Translations under genes and position numbers: made by a program
Shown here: in pieces, positions 1 to 5,047 of the stretch
Position numbering within the stretch: the first letter of the stretch is position 1
Layout: each line of letters opens with the position of its first letter
DNA from: an uncultured Clostridia bacterium
GTDB lineage: Bacteria; Bacillota; Clostridia; Christensenellales; Borkfalkiaceae
Direction: 5' to 3'
Length of the DNA: 5,156 nt
Assembly (NCBI GenBank): GCA_937888935.1
Contig: CALARO010000261.1
Span: 1 to 5,156, forward strand
The notes under the pieces: generated by a model
What the model was told of the DNA's origin: nothing
Seen by the model: only the letters and a program-made list of their open reading frames with translations
Databases searched by the model: none

Positions 1-1101
1 GAAGAATGGGGCGGCGACGTGATGATCGTACCCGTTTCGGCAAAGACGGGCATGGGGATCGACAGCCTGCTCGACGCGATCAATCTCGTGGCGGAAATGC
101 AGGAACTCAAAGCCAACCCGGACAGGGAAGCGAAAGGCACGATCATCGAAGCGCGGCTTGATAAAGGCAAAGGGCCGGTGGCGAGCATTATCGTGCAGAA
201 CGGCACGCTGCACACGGGCGACAATATCCTTTCGGGTACTACGATGGGCAGAGTGCGCGCCATGTTCGACGATAAGGGCAAACCCGTGAAAGCGGCAGGC
301 CCGTCGATGGCGGTATCGGTGCTTGGCCTGGAAGACGTGCCGAACGCAGGCGACAGTATCGTGGCGGTGGATCAGAGCCTGATGAAACAGGTGCAGGAAG
401 AGCGCAAGAACAAAGAGCGCGAAAGCATGATCAAAGAGCAGGGACACGTAACCTTAGACGACGTGTTCGCGCAGGTGGAAGAAGGCAAGATGAAGAATCT
501 GAACCTGATCATCAAGGCGGACGTACAGGGCAGCGTGGAAGCGGTGAAGCAGTCGCTGGAAAAGATGTCGAACGAAGAAGTGCGGGTGAAAGTGATTCAC
601 GCGCAGGCGGGCGCGATCAACGAAAGCGACGTGATGCTTGCGGAAAGCGCGAACGCGATTATCATCGGATTCAACGTGCGGCCGGACGCGAAAGCGAAAA
701 AGCTTGCGGAAACTTCGAAGGTAGACGTGAGAATGTACCGCATTATCTACGAGCTGCTCGACGATATCGAAAAGGCGTTGAAGGGTATGCTTACGCCGAA
801 AACGCAGGATGTGCTTACGGGCAAATGCGAAGTGCGGCAGACGTTCCAGATCACGGGCGTGGGTACGGTTGCGGGTTGCTACGTAACGGAAGGCAAGATC
901 GTGCGCGGCGGCAAGCTTCGTATTTACCGCGACGACATTATGATCTGCGAAGGCGGCGTGAAGCAGTTGAAGCGTTTCAAAGACGACGTGAAAGAAGTGA
1001 ATTACGGCTACGAATGCGGCTGCGCGATCAACGGGTTTAACGAAATCCGCGTGGGCGATATTATCGAATGTTACGTTACGGAGGAAATCAAAGCGGAATG
1101 A
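1..1101 (+). CDS. infB: Translation initiation factor IF-2, C-terminal part (5' end outside window)
   Basis: IF-2 is the GTPase that delivers fMet-tRNA to the 30S subunit and promotes 70S joining. The frame is open from base 1, so the gene begins upstream; 366 residues are present. Residues 13-15 are the SAK triplet (G5 motif) that closes the GTP-binding domain. Next comes the beta-barrel domain II (EARLDKGKGPVASIIVQNG, about 45-63), a charged helical linker (about 125-150), domain III (LIIKADVQGSVEAVKQSLEK, about 164-183), and the C-terminal fMet-tRNA-binding barrel with VRQTFQITGVGTVAGCYVTEGKI and the YGYECG signature near residue 340. The protein ends in YVTEEIKAE and TGA at 1099-1101, overlapping the rbfA start. 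The N-terminal region and G1-G4 motifs lie outside the window. Identification is very secure. Confidence 0.97.
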   Translation, partial: EEWGGDVMIVPVSAKTGMGIDSLLDAINLVAEMQELKANPDREAKGTIIEARLDKGKGPVASIIVQNGTLHTGDNILSGTTMGRVRAMFDDKGKPVKAAGPSMAVSVLGLEDVPNAGDSIVAVDQSLMKQVQEERKNKERESMIKEQGHVTLDDVFAQVEEGKMKNLNLIIKADVQGSVEAVKQSLEKMSNEEVRVKVIHAQAGAINESDVMLAESANAIIIGFNVRPDAKAKKLAETSKVDVRMYRIIYELLDDIEKALKGMLTPKTQDVLTGKCEVRQTFQITGVGTVAGCYVTEGKIVRGGKLRIYRDDIMICEGGVKQLKRFKDDVKEVNYGYECGCAINGFNEIRVGDIIECYVTEEIKAE

Positions 1102-1556
1102 AAGTAGCGAGAACATCGCGCTTAAACGGCGAGTACCAAAAAGAAATCAGCGCGATTATTTCGGGCAAACTGAAAAATCGCGATCCGCGGCTTTCCGGGT
1201 TGATTTCCGTGACGGAAGCGGACGTTGCGCCCGATCTGAAAACGGCGAACGTGTACGTGAGCATTTATTCCGGCTCGGAAGAAACGAAGAAGCGCGATTT
1301 TATGATTTTGCAGGAAAACGCGCCGTTTATCCGCCACGAGCTTGCACAGGTGATGCGTATGCGCACCGTGCCGGCAATCACGTTCAAGTGGGATAAAAGC
1401 ATGGAATACGGCTCGAAAATGGACGAGCTGTTCAAGAAAATTCATGCGGAAGAATCGCCCGTACCCGAAAACGGCGGCAACGGCGGCAACGGGAATGACG
1501 ACGGGAACGGCGGCGGTGAAAAAACCGGCGGCGACAACGGCGGCGAAGAAAAATAA
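1098..1556 (+). CDS. rbfA: Ribosome-binding factor A with a Gly/Asn-rich C-terminal tail
   Basis: RbfA is a small KH-type protein that binds the 30S subunit and helps 16S rRNA 5'-end maturation, and is important in the cold. The product is 152 residues. Residues 1-118 match the family throughout: the N-terminal helix (RTSRLNGEYQKEISAII), the DPR turn at 29-31, the strand pair SVTEADVAPDLKTANVYVSI, and the end segment TVPAITFKWDKSMEYGSKMDELFKKI (90-115, given here as family signature). I chose ATG 1098 because it makes the usual ATGA overlap with infB and has GGAGGA at 1080-1085; an in-frame start at 1068 would lie inside infB. The odd part is residues 124-152, a tail of Gly, Asn, Asp, Glu and Lys encoded by GGC/AAC-rich DNA. 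RbfA proteins usually end soon after the KH core (roughly 115-135 residues). The tail is probably disordered. Confidence 0.95.
   Translation: MKVARTSRLNGEYQKEISAIISGKLKNRDPRLSGLISVTEADVAPDLKTANVYVSIYSGSEETKKRDFMILQENAPFIRHELAQVMRMRTVPAITFKWDKSMEYGSKMDELFKKIHAEESPVPENGGNGGNGNDDGNGGGEKTGGDNGGEEK
1467..1553 (+). repeat. GGC/AAC-rich low-complexity segment encoding the RbfA tail
   Basis: This stretch is built from GGC-GGC-AAC-like codon triplets and their variants (GGG-AAT, GGC-GAC-AAC). In the rbfA frame it reads as ENGGNGGNGNDDGNGGGEK and onward, a flexible polar tail. In the next frame it is also open and would read as an Ala/Thr-rich stretch joined to the start of the downstream phosphoesterase. 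Repeat slippage in 9-base steps would change tail length without breaking rbfA. Confidence 0.7.
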
Positions 1557-1560
1557 AAAT

Positions 1561-2556
1561 ATGACGGATATTCTGAAATTTTTTTCCGAGGACGAGCGGG
1601 CGTTTTTCGCTCGGCTGAAAGGTAGAATAGAAGCCGCGAAAAAAATCGCGGTGGTAACGCATATACGCCCGGACGGCGACGCGTTCGGCAGCGCGCTTTC
1701 GCTTGCGCGCGTATTAAAAGACATGGGCAAAAGCTGTGTGGTGTGCGACGAATCGGAAGTGCCGTCTAATCTTGCGTTTATTAAAGAAACGGCGTGGCTC
1801 GAAAGGGAACTTCCGGGCGACGCCGATTTGTATATCGCCGTAGACAGCGCGGATATAGCGCGGCTCGGCGCGGCGAGCGAAGCGTTTTACCTTGCCGGCG
1901 CGCGCGCGCACACGGTGAATATCGATCACCATGTATCGAACACGCGCTATGCGAAAGAGAATTTCGTGCGGGTATGCTCGGCGAATTGCATGAATATGCT
2001 CGGACTTTTGTTGTCGCTCGGAGCGAAGATCGATAAAGAAACGGCGAATCTTCTGATGATCGGCTTGCTCACCGACTCGGGCGGTTTTTCGCACGACGAC
2101 GTAACGGAAGAAACGTTTGCGGCGGGGGCGTATCTTGCGGCGGCGGGGGCAGACGTGGCAACGCTGCAATACACCATTTTTAAAAAGCAATCGAAAGTGC
2201 GCGCGCTTTTGTACGGCGAAACGATGAGCAAAATGAAATTCGATTTCGAAGATCGTTTTGCGTATATCGTGATCACGCGCGAGATGCTGGAACGGCACGA
2301 CGCGGATCAGGGCGCAACGGAAGGGTTTGTGGATTTTCCGCTTTCGGTGGACGGCGTGGAAATCTGCGCTTCGATCATGGAAGTGAAGAAAGGGCAGTAT
2401 AAAATTTCGCTGCGCTCGAAAATGTATGCGGACGTGAATAAGCTTGCCGGCACATTCGGCGGCGGCGGACACGTGCGCGCCGCAGGCTGCATGCTGAGCG
2501 GGGATTTGTATGAAGTGATAGATCGGCTGTCGTATGCCGTATCTCAATATTTGTAA
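1561..2556 (+). CDS. nrnA: DHH/DHHA1 family phosphoesterase, NrnA-type (nanoRNase / pAp phosphatase)
   Basis: NrnA enzymes degrade 2-5 nt RNA fragments and, in many members, dephosphorylate pAp to AMP, using Mn2+ in the cytoplasm. The product is 331 residues, a normal length. Metal-binding motifs in order: HIRPDGD (34-40), the Asp in AVDSAD (D95), the defining IDHHVSN (DHH at 122-124), and TDSGGF (171-176). The C-terminal DHHA1 domain carries the substrate-binding GGGGHVRAAGC at 300-310. All key residues are intact. The start at ATG 1561 fits the family N-terminus and lies 4 nt after the rbfA stop. No strong Shine-Dalgarno is visible (only GGCGAAGAA well upstream), so translational coupling with rbfA is likely. 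An in-frame ATG at 1444 would add 39 Ala/Thr/Lys-rich residues and is less likely. The exact split between nanoRNase and pAp phosphatase activity cannot be read from sequence. Confidence 0.93.
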   Translation: MTDILKFFSEDERAFFARLKGRIEAAKKIAVVTHIRPDGDAFGSALSLARVLKDMGKSCVVCDESEVPSNLAFIKETAWLERELPGDADLYIAVDSADIARLGAASEAFYLAGARAHTVNIDHHVSNTRYAKENFVRVCSANCMNMLGLLLSLGAKIDKETANLLMIGLLTDSGGFSHDDVTEETFAAGAYLAAAGADVATLQYTIFKKQSKVRALLYGETMSKMKFDFEDRFAYIVITREMLERHDADQGATEGFVDFPLSVDGVEICASIMEVKKGQYKISLRSKMYADVNKLAGTFGGGGHVRAAGCMLSGDLYEVIDRLSYAVSQYL

Positions 2557-2591
2557 GGCGCGCTTGAAAATATAAGGCACGCTTGAAAAGC
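2554..2591. repeat. Tandem 19-bp direct repeat starting on the nrnA stop codon
   Basis: Two adjacent 19-bp units: TAAGGCGCGCTTGAAAATA (2554-2572) and TAAGGCACGCTTGAAAAGC (2573-2591). The first 17 bases of each differ at one position only. The first TAA is the stop codon of the phosphoesterase gene. Confidence 0.85.
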
Positions 2592-2593
2592 GT
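2579..2593. repeat. Small hairpin ACGCTT-GAA-AAGCGT (left copy)
   Basis: A perfect 6-bp stem with a 3-nt loop. The same core, CGCTT-N3-AAGCG, recurs at 2764-2776 in inverted orientation. No T tract follows on either strand, so it is not a standard intrinsic terminator. Confidence 0.7.
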
Positions 2594-2700
2594 CGCATGC
2601 AAATGCGCGCGTTATAAACTTCGCAATACTTTGTCGTGTTCCGCTTTTCTCGGGTCACGTACTACTTGTACGCTCCCGCTCGGAAATGCTCGCACTTCGC

Positions 2701-2786
2701 GTCTTGCTTGTTTCTGACGCGCGCTGTAACTTAAAATAAAAATTTGGCTTTCCTTGTACTGCTCGCTTTTGAAGCGCGCTGTCACT
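2701..2786. repeat. Imperfect direct repeat, two copies of 31 bp at a 55-bp offset
   Basis: Bases 2701-2731 and 2756-2786 match at 24 of 31 positions by direct comparison without gaps. The best part is GCGCGCTGT followed by A or C and then ACT (2719-2731 and 2774-2786, one mismatch). The reverse complement of this word resembles the GCGCGCTTGAAAA unit at 2558-2570. Confidence 0.7.
2764..2776. repeat. Small hairpin CGCTT-TTG-AAGCG (right, inverted copy)
   Basis: A perfect 5-bp stem. Its reverse complement, CGCTTCAAAAGCG, differs from bases 2580-2592 (CGCTTGAAAAGCG) at one position. The two hairpins therefore form an inverted pair around a segment of about 170 bp. The wider match TTTTGAAGCGCGC (2767-2779) against GCGCGCTTGAAAA (2558-2570) is also 12 of 13. 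Confidence 0.65.
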
Positions 2787-2850
2787 CAATTGTTTTTTAA
2801 TAAGGAAATAAGTCGAATATACAGCCTTTCTTTTGTTCCATTTTTTGCCA

Positions 2851-2882
2851 AAAATGAAATCGGGGCAAGGCGATTTTTTTTT
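2851..2882. terminator. Possible intrinsic terminator: AT-rich hairpin with T tract
   Basis: AAATCG at 2857-2862 pairs with CGATTT at 2871-2876 around the 8-nt loop GGGCAAGG. The stem can extend outward with A-T pairs past one mismatch and one G-T wobble. Nine T residues run from 2874 to 2882. The stem is weak and the T tract overlaps its 3' arm, so termination is only a possibility. It lies between the housekeeping operon and the AraC promoter, where a terminator would be expected. Confidence 0.35.
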
Positions 2883-2933
2883 GCCGAAAAATATAAATCT
2901 CGGAAAATTCCATATTTTTTAACGGTTTTATCC

Positions 2934-2962
2934 TTGAAAATCGCGGAATAATATACTATACT
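2934..2962 (+). promoter_or_regulatory. Sigma-A-type promoter for the AraC-family gene
   Basis: The -35 box TTGAAA is at 2934-2939 and the -10 box TATACT at 2957-2962, separated by exactly 17 nt; each has one mismatch to consensus. A second TATACT overlaps at 2952-2957. Transcription would start near 2969, giving a leader of about 35 nt before ATG 3006. Confidence 0.75.
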
Positions 2963-2972
2963 TGTATCGGAT

Positions 2973-2993
2973 CGGCTGAAAAAACGGCTGAAA
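2973..2993 (+). repeat. CGGCTGAAA direct repeat in the AraC-gene leader
   Basis: CGGCTGAAA occurs at 2973-2981 and 2985-2993, a 12-nt period. It sits between the expected transcription start and the ribosome-binding site AAGG (2995-2998). The spacing, about one helical turn, would suit a regulator site, but the role is unknown. Confidence 0.4.
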
Positions 2994-3005
2994 CAAGGCG
3001 AAAAA

Positions 3006-3780
3006 ATGCTCATTACCATCACACCCGATCATCTGAAAAAGTCCCCCCCCCCCCCGGCACGAACACGAAGAATACGAAATCGTCTGCTACCTTTACGGCA
3101 ACGGAAAAATGCTGACGGATTGCGGCGATTTTCCTTTTCAAAAAGGCATGATTTTGCTCATTCCGCCGCGCGTAAGGCATCGCTCGGTATCGGAAAACGG
3201 CTTCAAAAACATTTGCGTACATACCGCCGATCGGCTGCTTTCGGAAACGTCCGTTCTGTGCGGCGAAGACAACGAACAATGCGACGCGCAGTCGCTTGCG
3301 CAAATGCTGCTGCGCGCGTATATCGGCAGGGCTTCGGGCAACGAAAACGTGCTTGTCGGACTGTACAACGCGTATCGCGAGCTGATCGCAAGTTTGCTTT
3401 TATCTTCGTCGGACGGCAGGGCGGAAGCGGTGCGGAGAACGTTGGTGAGCAACGTTGAAAACGCCGATTTTAATCTTTCGGGCGAGCTTTCGGCGCACGG
3501 CGCAAGCGAAGATCATCTGCGCGTTTTATTCAAAAAAAGCTACGACTGCACGCCCGTGCAGTATCTCACGCGGCTGAGAATTTCTTTTGCCTGCGATTTA
3601 TTCAACGCTTACGGCGGGAAAATGCGCGTAAACGAAGTCGCTTACGCTTCGGGTTTCAACGATTGTCTGTACTTTTCGAAATGCTTTAAAAAGCTGACGG
3701 GGCAAACGCCGAAAGAATACAAAAACCGCCGCGCGGCAGAAGAATCGGCAGAAAAATCAACAGAAAAAACCAAACAATAG
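3006..3780 (+). CDS. AraC-family transcriptional regulator, reading frame broken by a C13 tract
   Basis: Sugar-type AraC regulators bind a ligand with an N-terminal cupin and DNA with two C-terminal helix-turn-helix motifs. ATG 3006 has AAGG at 2995-2998 and a good promoter upstream. It encodes MLITITPDHLKKS and then enters 13 cytosines (3043-3055), after which its frame reads nonsense to 3458. The true continuation, HEHEEYEIVCYLYGNGK, is one base off; with 12 cytosines the product is an intact 257-residue protein. In that numbering the cupin shows HEHEEYEI (18-25) and the IPPRVRHRS motif (52-60). HTH 1 is near 155-180 (LSGELSAHGASEDHLRVLFK). HTH 2 is near 207-238 (VNEVAYASGFNDCLYFSKCF, then LTGQTPKEY), a textbook AraC ending. 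As sequenced, only a 223-residue form from ATG 3109, lacking the first cupin strands and with a poor ribosome site, could be made. Family call is very secure; ligand and targets unknown. Confidence 0.88.
3043..3055 (+). repeat. Poly-C tract of 13 bases inside codons 13-17 of the AraC-family gene
   Basis: Thirteen consecutive C residues follow AAAAAGT. Tracts this long slip readily during replication. The upstream frame (ATG 3006) and the downstream frame (cupin and HTH) differ by one base across it. C12, C15 or C9 would join them; C13 does not. The downstream frame has a stop (TGA 3034-3036) just before the tract and no usable start between that stop and ATG 3109, so the protein must cross the tract to be full length. 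Confidence 0.95.
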
Positions 3781-3789
3781 GGGAAAAAT

Positions 3790-4889
3790 ATGCAAAAATT
3801 TACGGGTTTCGAACGCGGCATGGGGTTAGGCGGCTGGCTTACGAATTATAAGCGTTTCAACGTGCTGCCCGAAGAGTGGCGCAAGGCATCACTATCGGCG
3901 ATCGCGAGCATTTCGCTGCCTACATCACGGAAAAAGACGTGAAATATATCGCTTCGCTCGGCATGGATCATATCCGCCTGGCGTTCGATCAGATCGTGCT
4001 GCAAGAAGAAAGCGGCGCGTTCCGCGAAGAGATCGTTGCGCTGATTGATCGCTTTATCGACCGGTGCGAAAAGTACGGCCTGAATGTGGTATTAAATCTG
4101 CACAAAGCGGTGGGCAATTATTGCGATATTTCCGAAAATCGTTCGCTGCTGCAAGATACGGCGTTGCAGGAAGGATTTATCGGTTTTTGGCAGGCGATGG
4201 AACGGCGGTATGCGGCAAAGCCGGGGCTTGCGTTCGTGCTTTTAAACGAAGTGCGCGACGAGCCGCCCGAATTATGGAACGATCTTGCGTGCCGCACGAT
4301 TTCCGCTCTGCGCGCCATGAACGGCGAAAGAAAAATCATTCTCGGCTCAACCTGCTGGAATTCCTGCACAACGCTGAAAGATCTGAAAATTTTCGATGAC
4401 GAAAACATAATTTACACGTTTCACTTTTACGAACCGTTCGAGTTTACGCATCAGCGCGGGGTGCTGCAAGCCGCGCCGTGCTATTATAATCGCGAAATGC
4501 CGTACCCGTGCGACATCGAGCGGTATCGCGATTATCGGCGCACGGTTTCGGGCGAAAAAAACGCCTATGCGGGTTTCGAAAAAATGGACGAACGCCATCT
4601 TCGCGCCGCGCTTGCCCCCGCAATCGAATTTAAAAAAGCGCACCCCGATCAAATTTTGTGGTGCGGCGAATTCGGCACGATCCGCCACGCGAAAACGGAA
4701 TGGCGCGAAAATTGGCTGCGCGACGTGATCGGTATTTTGCTGGAAAACGAAATTCCTTATTGCGTATGGAATTATCTTTCCGCGCCATACGACGGCAACC
4801 GTTTTTCGCTCGCAGACGACGATACCCGCCGGATTCTTTCAAAAAATCTCGCCCGAATTATCCGCGGCGAAATCGCGCGCGGCGAATAA
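3790..4889 (+). CDS. Glycoside hydrolase family 5 (cellulase-type fold), frameshifted near 3883
   Basis: GH5 enzymes are retaining (beta/alpha)8 glycosidases acting on beta-linked glucans, mannans or related glycosides. ATG 3790 has AGGGG at 3779-3783, overlapping the AraC-gene stop, and begins MQKFTGFERGMGLGGWLTNY, the usual N-terminal GH5 strand. This frame ends at TGA 3940 after 50 codons. The rest (GITIGDREHFAAYITEKDVK onward) is in another frame starting at about 3885. Restoring one A in CGC-AA-GGC gives an uninterrupted 366-residue protein. In that numbering: R63 (DHIRL), H105 (NLH), acid/base E154 in LLNEVRDEP, HFYEP at 212-216, and nucleophile E294 in WCGEFG; all are present. No signal peptide or membrane segment is visible, so it would be cytoplasmic. 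A GTG at 3876 could start a truncated form without GGWL, with poor initiation signals. Cotranscription with the regulator is likely. Substrate is unknown. Confidence 0.88.
3880..3890 (+). other. Frameshift point in the GH5 gene
   Basis: Codons TGG-CGC (W30, R31) are followed by AAGGCATC. The upstream frame reads AAG-GCA-TCA, the family-like continuation reads GGC-ATC-ACT (GIT). One missing A (CGC-AAA-GGC) explains the break. No slippery heptamer of the X-XXY-YYZ kind is present, so a one-base deletion or sequence error is more likely than programmed frameshifting. Confidence 0.75.
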
Positions 4890-4900
4890 AAGCCGCCGCG
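4876..4900. other. GC-rich stem-loop across the GH5 stop codon
   Basis: GCGGC (4879-4883) pairs with GCCGC (4892-4896) around an 8-nt loop GAATAAAA, and CGC/GCG extends it past a one-base bulge. The stop codon TAA is in the loop. A residues, not T residues, follow, so it is not a canonical intrinsic terminator on the + strand. It might protect the mRNA end or do nothing. Confidence 0.35.
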
Positions 4901-4930
4901 AAAAACAAGAAGAATATCGAAATTCAAATA

Positions 4931-4946
4931 AATTATATCAATAATT
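4931..4946. promoter_or_regulatory. Inverted repeat AATTAT-ATCA-ATAATT upstream of the -35 box
   Basis: A perfect 6-bp dyad with a 4-nt centre ends 3 bases before the -35 box of the oxidoreductase promoter. Position suits an operator, but the region is AT-rich and such dyads arise easily by chance. Confidence 0.25.
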
Positions 4947-4949
4947 GTA

Positions 4950-4978
4950 TAGACATATAATTCCCGATAAGTTATAAT
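4950..4978 (+). promoter_or_regulatory. Strong sigma-A-type promoter for the oxidoreductase gene
   Basis: The -35 box TAGACA (4950-4955, 5 of 6 to consensus) and -10 box TATAAT (4973-4978, 6 of 6) are separated by 17 nt. Transcription should start near 4985. The oxidoreductase can therefore be expressed independently of the regulator and GH5 gene. Confidence 0.8.
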
Positions 4979-4985
4979 AATAGTG

Positions 4986-5018
4986 TGCCGCCAAGAGAAA
5001 GCGAAAAGCGCGGCGGCA
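4986..5018 (+). promoter_or_regulatory. Leader hairpin in the oxidoreductase 5' UTR
   Basis: TGCCGCC (4986-4992) pairs with GGCGGCA (5012-5018). An inner stem GCG (5001-5003) with CGC (5009-5011) stacks directly on it, leaving an 8-nt bulge AAGAGAAA on the 5' side. The structure begins about where transcription should start and ends before the ribosome site GAGGA (5036-5040). It could be an mRNA-stabilising 5' hairpin or a protein-binding leader; no known riboswitch family is recognised. Confidence 0.45.
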
Positions 5019-5047
5019 ATGCGAAAAAACAATACGAGGATTTCGGT

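Larger units (their letters stand above)
2557..3005. other. 449-nt non-coding spacer: repeat cluster followed by an AT-rich promoter region
   Basis: I see no convincing gene here. Short open frames on both strands are low-complexity and lack a family signature. The first part (about 2554-2790) is rich in GCGCGC-type words and holds several related short repeats and small hairpins. The second part (about 2790-2970) is strongly AT-rich with T and A tracts, a terminator-like hairpin, and the promoter of the AraC-family gene. Because the upstream genes are a housekeeping operon and the downstream genes a sugar module, transcription probably ends and restarts within this spacer. Confidence 0.6.

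Noticed and set aside
1444..1560. Upstream start at ATG 1444 for the NrnA-type gene
   Set aside because: It would add 39 low-complexity Ala/Thr/Lys residues from the rbfA tail DNA, has no ribosome site, and the family N-terminus fits ATG 1561.
2579..2593. Hairpin after nrnA as an intrinsic terminator
   Set aside because: The stem is only 6 bp and no T run follows on either strand; it is better explained as one copy of the repeat.
454..2658. Long open frames on the minus strand (454-1116, 1122-1730, 1714-2658)
   Set aside because: They are antiparallel to well-recognised genes, are rich in His, Arg and Phe as expected for the complement of GC-biased codons, and show no family motif.
2754..3022. 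Small open frames in the spacer (2754-2951 on +, 2786-3022 on -)
   Set aside because: Both run through A and T tracts and the promoter region, lack ribosome sites and show no recognisable protein features.
3109..3780. ATG 3109 as the natural start of the AraC-family gene
   Set aside because: Codons just upstream in the same frame (HEHEEYEIVCYLYGNG) are clear cupin sequence, so the natural protein begins earlier, at ATG 3006 across the C tract.
3876..3900. Programmed -1 frameshift as the way to make GH5
   Set aside because: No slippery heptamer or clear downstream pseudoknot is visible at CGC-AAG-GCA; a single missing base is simpler.
4658..4960. Overlapping + strand frame at 4658-4960
   Set aside because: It is an Arg/Lys-rich shadow of the GH5 C-terminus and the following AT-rich spacer.
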